A DNA stretch of 64,000 nt from Allobosea sp. UNC402CLCol. GTDB taxonomy: Bacteria; Pseudomonadota; Alphaproteobacteria; Rhizobiales; Beijerinckiaceae. The stretch is from NCBI RefSeq assembly GCF_000745475.1, contig NZ_JQJJ01000010.1, forward strand, positions 310,001 to 374,000, read 5' to 3'. Below, in pieces: positions 61,101 through 64,000 of this stretch. Position 1 is the first letter of the stretch; each line of letters opens with the position of its first letter. The notes under the pieces were generated by a model. That model did no database searches and was not told the DNA's origin. It saw only the letters and a list, made by a program, of their open reading frames with translations. The translations under genes were made by a program, and so were the position numbers.

Positions 61101-63407
61101 CTGGTTGTTGCCGAGCTCGCCGTCCTTGAAGGTCTGCCGGACGCCGATGGCCGCGCCCTTGGGCACGATCGGCACGGTGACGGAGCGGGCGATGGCGCGC
61201 CCGCCGGGCTCGCCGACGCGCACGGTCATCTCGACCTCGAGCGGGCGGTTGGTCTCGGCCTGCTGGACGGGGTAGGAGATCGTCGCCTTGCCGGCGGCGT
61301 CGGTGGTGGCGCTCTCCTCGAATTCGGTCTGGACGGGATCGAAGGATTCGTCGGTCAGGCCGACCTGATAATCCCCGAAGCCGGGGATGGCGCTGGCGCT
61401 CGCGGCGCGCAGCGTCATCGAGCCGGTGACGTCGAGGGCGGAGCCCGGCGCGCCATAGAGATAGCGGGCGGCGACGTTGACCTCGGCCGGCTCGCCGGCC
61501 TGGAGCACCGGAGCCTTCGGGGTGAGCGTCAGCTCCAGCCGCTCGGGAACGTAATCCTCGACGAGGAAGGAGGTCTCGCCGATCGCCTGTCCCTTCGGAT
61601 CGGCATAGGCGAGGACGCGCCAGGTGCCGGTGGCGGCGCCGGAGATCAGCGGGATCGAATGGGCGCGGCCGCCGGCACCCTGATCCTCGACCTGACGGCG
61701 GCGGTACTCGACGCCGTCGGGGCGCTTGACCACGATGGTGAGCGGCAGGCCGGTGACGGCGGCGCCCTTGGCGTCGCGCAGCAGCGAGGTGAGATAGACC
61801 GTCTCGCCCGAGCGGTAGACGCCGCGCTCGGTATAGAGGAAGGCATCGAGCCCGGCCGGCGCGACGCGACCCTTCACGCCGCGATCCGACAGATCGAAGG
61901 CGGTCTGCTTCAGGTCGAGGAAGCCGTAATCCTCACCGAGCCCGGCGGTGACGAGACCGGGCGCATTGCCGCCTTCGCCCTTGGCGAGCCCTGCATCGAA
62001 GCGGGCATAGCCGTTGGAATCGGTCTTCGCCGTGCCGAGCACCTCGTTGTTGCGGGCGATCAGGCGCAGCTCGGCATTGGCGATCGGCTTGGCGTCGGCC
62101 AGCGAGCGGGCGAGCACATGCACGCCGTCCGGCCCGGAGAAGGAGGTCAGGCCGAGATCGGAGACGACGAACCACTGCGTCGCGCGGGTCGAGCCGTCAT
62201 CGTAGGAATCGCCGTCGTCGCCGGTCGCGAGCGCGGCCGGGCCGCCCGAAGGCTTGGCGAACATGACATAGACGCCGGGTTTCAGGCTGCCGACCGCCTC
62301 GACCACCGGGAAGGCGGTGACGACGTCCTTGTTGAGCTCGGACTTCACGTCCATCGTGCCGGTCCAGACGCTCTGGCCCTTGTCGGAGGCGATCTGGCGG
62401 GATTGCCACGAGCCGAGCTGGCTCAGGAAGTCGTCGGAATGGACCGAGTTGATCAGGTTGCGGTCGCCGATCCGCATCACCTCGAGGTCGAGCTTGCCGG
62501 AATTGACCGAAACGACCGGGATGCCCTGCTGGCCGGTGCGGGGCAGGACGTAGTTCTTGCCGGTGAAGCGGACGGAGGGCGTGCGGTCGCGGACATAGAT
62601 CTCGTAATTGGCCGATTTCAGCAGCGTCTCGTCGGGGATGGCGGAGGGCACGCCCTGGCGGATGACGATGGCGTAGCGCTCGCCATGGCGCAGCCCGTCG
62701 ACGCAGATCTGGCGTTCCTCGCCGCTGACGGCGAAATCGCCGGAGCCGCCGGAGATCGCGACATAGGGCGCGAAATCGACATTGCCGCGGGCGAGCGGTT
62801 CGGAGAATTCGAAGCAGGCGCGCGGGGAGGCGGCGTCGGAATCGACCTGGTTCGAGAGCAGGCGGAAGCCGCGTTTTTCGCGCAGATCCTCATAGCTCTT
62901 CTGCAGCGAGGCATTGGCGGCGAGGTCGAGGCTGAGGCGATAGGTCGTCAGCGCCGGGCGCCAGAGCTCGTATTTCTCGAAGGTCTGGGCGAGCACGCCG
63001 AGCGAGGAGGCCTCGTCGGTGCGGTTGCTGGCGCGGCTATAGGCGAGATAGGCGGCGGTGATGGCGCGCTCGCGCATCTCCCAGCGCTCGCGATAGTCGC
63101 GCGGCTCGATGCCGCTGGCGGCGCGGGCCATCAGGCGCCAGGCGGCGGCATTGCCGGAATCGGCGACCACGGCGGCATTGGCGAGCGGCAGGGCGCCGCG
63201 CGCATCGCCGCGCCCGAGCACGATGTCGCCGGCGCGGACGAGATCGGCCGCCGGGCGGTTGCCGGCCGCGACCTCGCGCTTCAGCCGCTCCTCCAGCCTC
63301 TGCCCGTCGGCCGCGAGATCGGTGCGGACATAGGCCTTCTGGGCGAAGGCCGGGGCGGCCGCGAAGCTCAGGCAGAGCGCGACCAGGAGGCGGGACAACA
63401 GGTTCAT
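58149..63407 (-). CDS. Bacterial alpha-2-macroglobulin family protein
   Basis: 1752 residues from ATG 63407. Signal peptide (1-23, ending APAFA-Q), no lipobox Cys. Multiple MG domains; thioester motif YPYGCTEQT with Cys and Gln (about residue 1300); late toroid of helical repeats. Traps proteases entering the periplasm and partners with PBP1C; gene order A2M-pbpC is conserved in proteobacteria. Confidence 0.95.
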   Translation of the reverse strand: MNLLSRLLVALCLSFAAAPAFAQKAYVRTDLAADGQRLEERLKREVAAGNRPAADLVRAGDIVLGRGDARGALPLANAAVVADSGNAAAWRLMARAASGIEPRDYRERWEMRERAITAAYLAYSRASNRTDEASSLGVLAQTFEKYELWRPALTTYRLSLDLAANASLQKSYEDLREKRGFRLLSNQVDSDAASPRACFEFSEPLARGNVDFAPYVAISGGSGDFAVSGEERQICVDGLRHGERYAIVIRQGVPSAIPDETLLKSANYEIYVRDRTPSVRFTGKNYVLPRTGQQGIPVVSVNSGKLDLEVMRIGDRNLINSVHSDDFLSQLGSWQSRQIASDKGQSVWTGTMDVKSELNKDVVTAFPVVEAVGSLKPGVYVMFAKPSGGPAALATGDDGDSYDDGSTRATQWFVVSDLGLTSFSGPDGVHVLARSLADAKPIANAELRLIARNNEVLGTAKTDSNGYARFDAGLAKGEGGNAPGLVTAGLGEDYGFLDLKQTAFDLSDRGVKGRVAPAGLDAFLYTERGVYRSGETVYLTSLLRDAKGAAVTGLPLTIVVKRPDGVEYRRRQVEDQGAGGRAHSIPLISGAATGTWRVLAYADPKGQAIGETSFLVEDYVPERLELTLTPKAPVLQAGEPAEVNVAARYLYGAPGSALDVTGSMTLRAASASAIPGFGDYQVGLTDESFDPVQTEFEESATTDAAGKATISYPVQQAETNRPLEVEMTVRVGEPGGRAIARSVTVPIVPKGAAIGVRQTFKDGELGNNQTATFDVIMATGDGKRLSRPNVKWVLSKVRRNYQWFFKDGRWNYEGVTTTRRVSDGQVTVSATEPAKIAAPVEWGNYRLDVTSDGAEEAATAVSFSVGYESDKTADTPDVLDVALDKASYANGETVQVRLSPRFAGKATLAVISDKLADIRTIDITEGGTTANIPVKSEWGASAYLVVLAHRPMDTAAKRLPGRAIGLAWFQIGKDERTLAVDLGAPKLVRPLSTLSLPVKLSGLKAGEDAFVTVAAVDVGILNLTRYESPDPSRYFFGQRQLGHDLRDLYGYLIDGMQGVRGTIRTGGDAAPKMDGEKPTQEPLARYSGVVKVGADGTAKIDFDLPAFNGTVRVMGVAWSAGRTGQASADVIVRDQVVAQATLPRFLAIGDQSRFHLQIDNVEGPAGAYTVDLDVKGPVLVAADATHRTVQLAAGAKTQMTIPVTAAGLGRAEFDVRVSGPNGIGTVQNLAVKVQPSAATLARRIVRPIPGNGGAVTVSSDLLADLVPGSGQVSVSVSPFGSLDVPALLKALDRYPYGCTEQTVSRALPLLAVNQLASMENLALDDNADERVQKAIERVLARQGGNGSFGLWGVGGEDLWLDAFVADFLTRARERKFDVPQVAFNMALDRLRNQVVNTGDINKEEAAGIAYALYVLARNGRPVMGDLRYLADNKLGDFATPLARAQIGAALSALGDRSRGRTAFGSALGLLQQASDDGFSRPDYGSRLRDSAGVLALIAESNGERADIGRAVSLLDATRNSARYSYTSTQEQMWMVLAAQAMSKEAEGMTLTVDGAARKGAFYRTVSAEALDAKPLTIANPGSANAQAVITVAGIPTTPEPALNQGFGLERVIYTMKGERADPARLRQNERYVVALNVTEGAPRFGRLLLVDPVPAGLEIENANLTEGASTAGLDWLKQEVSPVHTEARDDRFVAAFERSGGKSDKLAYTVAYIARAVSPGRYVAPAAVIEDMYRPDRFGRTGFGAVEISSAR

Positions 63408-63576
63408 CGTCGATCCTCTTCGGCGGCCGAGGGCTTCAGCGTGGCTGGCGAAGGCTTCGGACCGATGACGGTGCTGAACGGGCCGGCAGGCTATCACCGC
63501 GCCGCGCCCGTGCAAGTCATGCGCGTGAAGGATGCGGCGGCGCTGCGCGCGGGCTAGGCGGTTCGATCGGGAAATA

Positions 63577-63690
63577 CGCGTGTCATCCCGGACGGAGCGA
63601 AGCGGAGATCCGGGATCCATGCCGGAGCCTTTATCGGATGGGCTCCGGCACGGATCCCGGGTCTCCCTGCGGTCGCCCGGGATGACACGC
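63577..63690. repeat. Long inverted repeat (GCGTGTCATCCCGG type)
   Basis: GCGTGTCATCCCGG at 63578-63591 pairs with CCGGGATGACACGC at 63677-63690; inner arms GGATCC.TGCCGGAGCC and GGCTCCGGCA.GGATCC pair too. A large hairpin in the 365-base gap upstream of A2M; the rest of the gap shows nothing. Confidence 0.8.
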
Positions 63691-63772
63691 GCTGGGATGC
63701 CTTTCTCCGGTTGCAGCGCCAGGCGTTCTGACGCTCAATGCAGCCGCTTCGCCGCTTGCCGAGGACGAGACC

Positions 63773-64000
63773 ATGTTGCCTGACGATCGAAACCGAGCGC
63801 GAATCAAGCAAGCCGGTGCGGCCCTGCTCGGTCTGGCGCTGCTGGTGGCCGCGTCGGGCACACAGGCGCAGGCTCCCACCCCGGCCGCGCCCAATCCGCA
63901 GATGGCGGCGGCGCAGGCGAGCTTCGAGGCGCTGCCCGAGGCCGAGCGCAAGGCGATCCAGACCGATCTGATCTGGGCGGGCCAGTTCAACGGCGCGGTC
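63773..64000 (+). CDS. Partial secreted protein with peptidoglycan-binding-like start
   Basis: N-terminal 76 residues, cut by the window edge. ATG 63773. Signal peptide AGAALLGLALLVAASGTQAQA, Pro/Ala-rich linker, then EALPEAERKAIQTDLIWAGQFNGAV, the first helix and loop of a PG_binding_1-type domain. The rest is not visible. Confidence 0.7.
   Translation, partial: MLPDDRNRARIKQAGAALLGLALLVAASGTQAQAPTPAAPNPQMAAAQASFEALPEAERKAIQTDLIWAGQFNGAV

Noticed and set aside
58062-63557. 1831-codon open frame on the plus strand
   Set aside because: Antisense to A2M and pbpC; composition is an artefact of high GC codons, and no domain is visible.

Overview
The window is high-GC alphaproteobacterial chromosome. 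Gene order and content (fdxA-carD; proB-proA-nadD-rsfS-rlmH-envC-ctpA; a full C-P lyase set with split phnE1/phnE2; pbpC beside alpha-2-macroglobulin) point to Rhizobiales, perhaps Bosea or a relative. The genus is a guess from gene order and the palindromic intergenic repeats; no marker gene was compared.

Layout. 1-5 kb: 3' end of a probable helicase, S4 RNA-binding protein, ferredoxin FdxA, CarD, an M48 lipoprotein protease and a nuclease-like secreted protein. 5.06-20.02 kb: an AT-richer island integrated in the 3' end of tRNA-Arg(CCT), bounded by a 16-bp direct repeat, with a tyrosine integrase at its right end. It carries an AlpA-like regulator, a HUH replication initiator, a ribbon-helix-helix protein, a serine recombinase, an XRE regulator with a palindromic operator, a candidate two-gene helicase module, an HNH endonuclease with two unknown companions, and several orphan small or membrane proteins. 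20-32 kb: core genes (two TenA paralogues, rppH, divergent polysaccharide deacetylase, ctpA, envC, rlmH, rsfS, nadD, proA, proB, rpsU). 32-37 kb: ECF sigma factor, membrane anti-sigma and subtilase, then a glycosyltransferase and a methyltransferase. 37-51 kb: phosphonate use. phnGHIJKLM and a DUF1045 gene read leftward from a PhnF-controlled divergent promoter, phnN and a hexapeptide transferase lie at the far end, and phnCDE1E2 forms a second leftward operon beyond phnF and a hydrolase gene. 51-55 kb: RND efflux pair. 56-63.4 kb: A2M and pbpC. 63.8 kb onward: start of a peptidoglycan-binding-type protein.

How the parts work together. PhnCDE imports phosphonates; PhnI/G/H/L attach them to ribose triphosphate; PhnM releases pyrophosphate; PhnJ cleaves the C-P bond; the cyclic phosphate product must then be opened. 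No phnP is present, and the DUF1045 protein with two HxT motifs is the natural candidate. The most unusual signals are the island's helicase-plus-partner module, its HUH Rep with a nearby hairpin cluster, the anti-sigma factor whose outer domain resembles the prodomain of the adjacent protease, and the pair of GTCTAKAC operators in the phnG-phnF gap.
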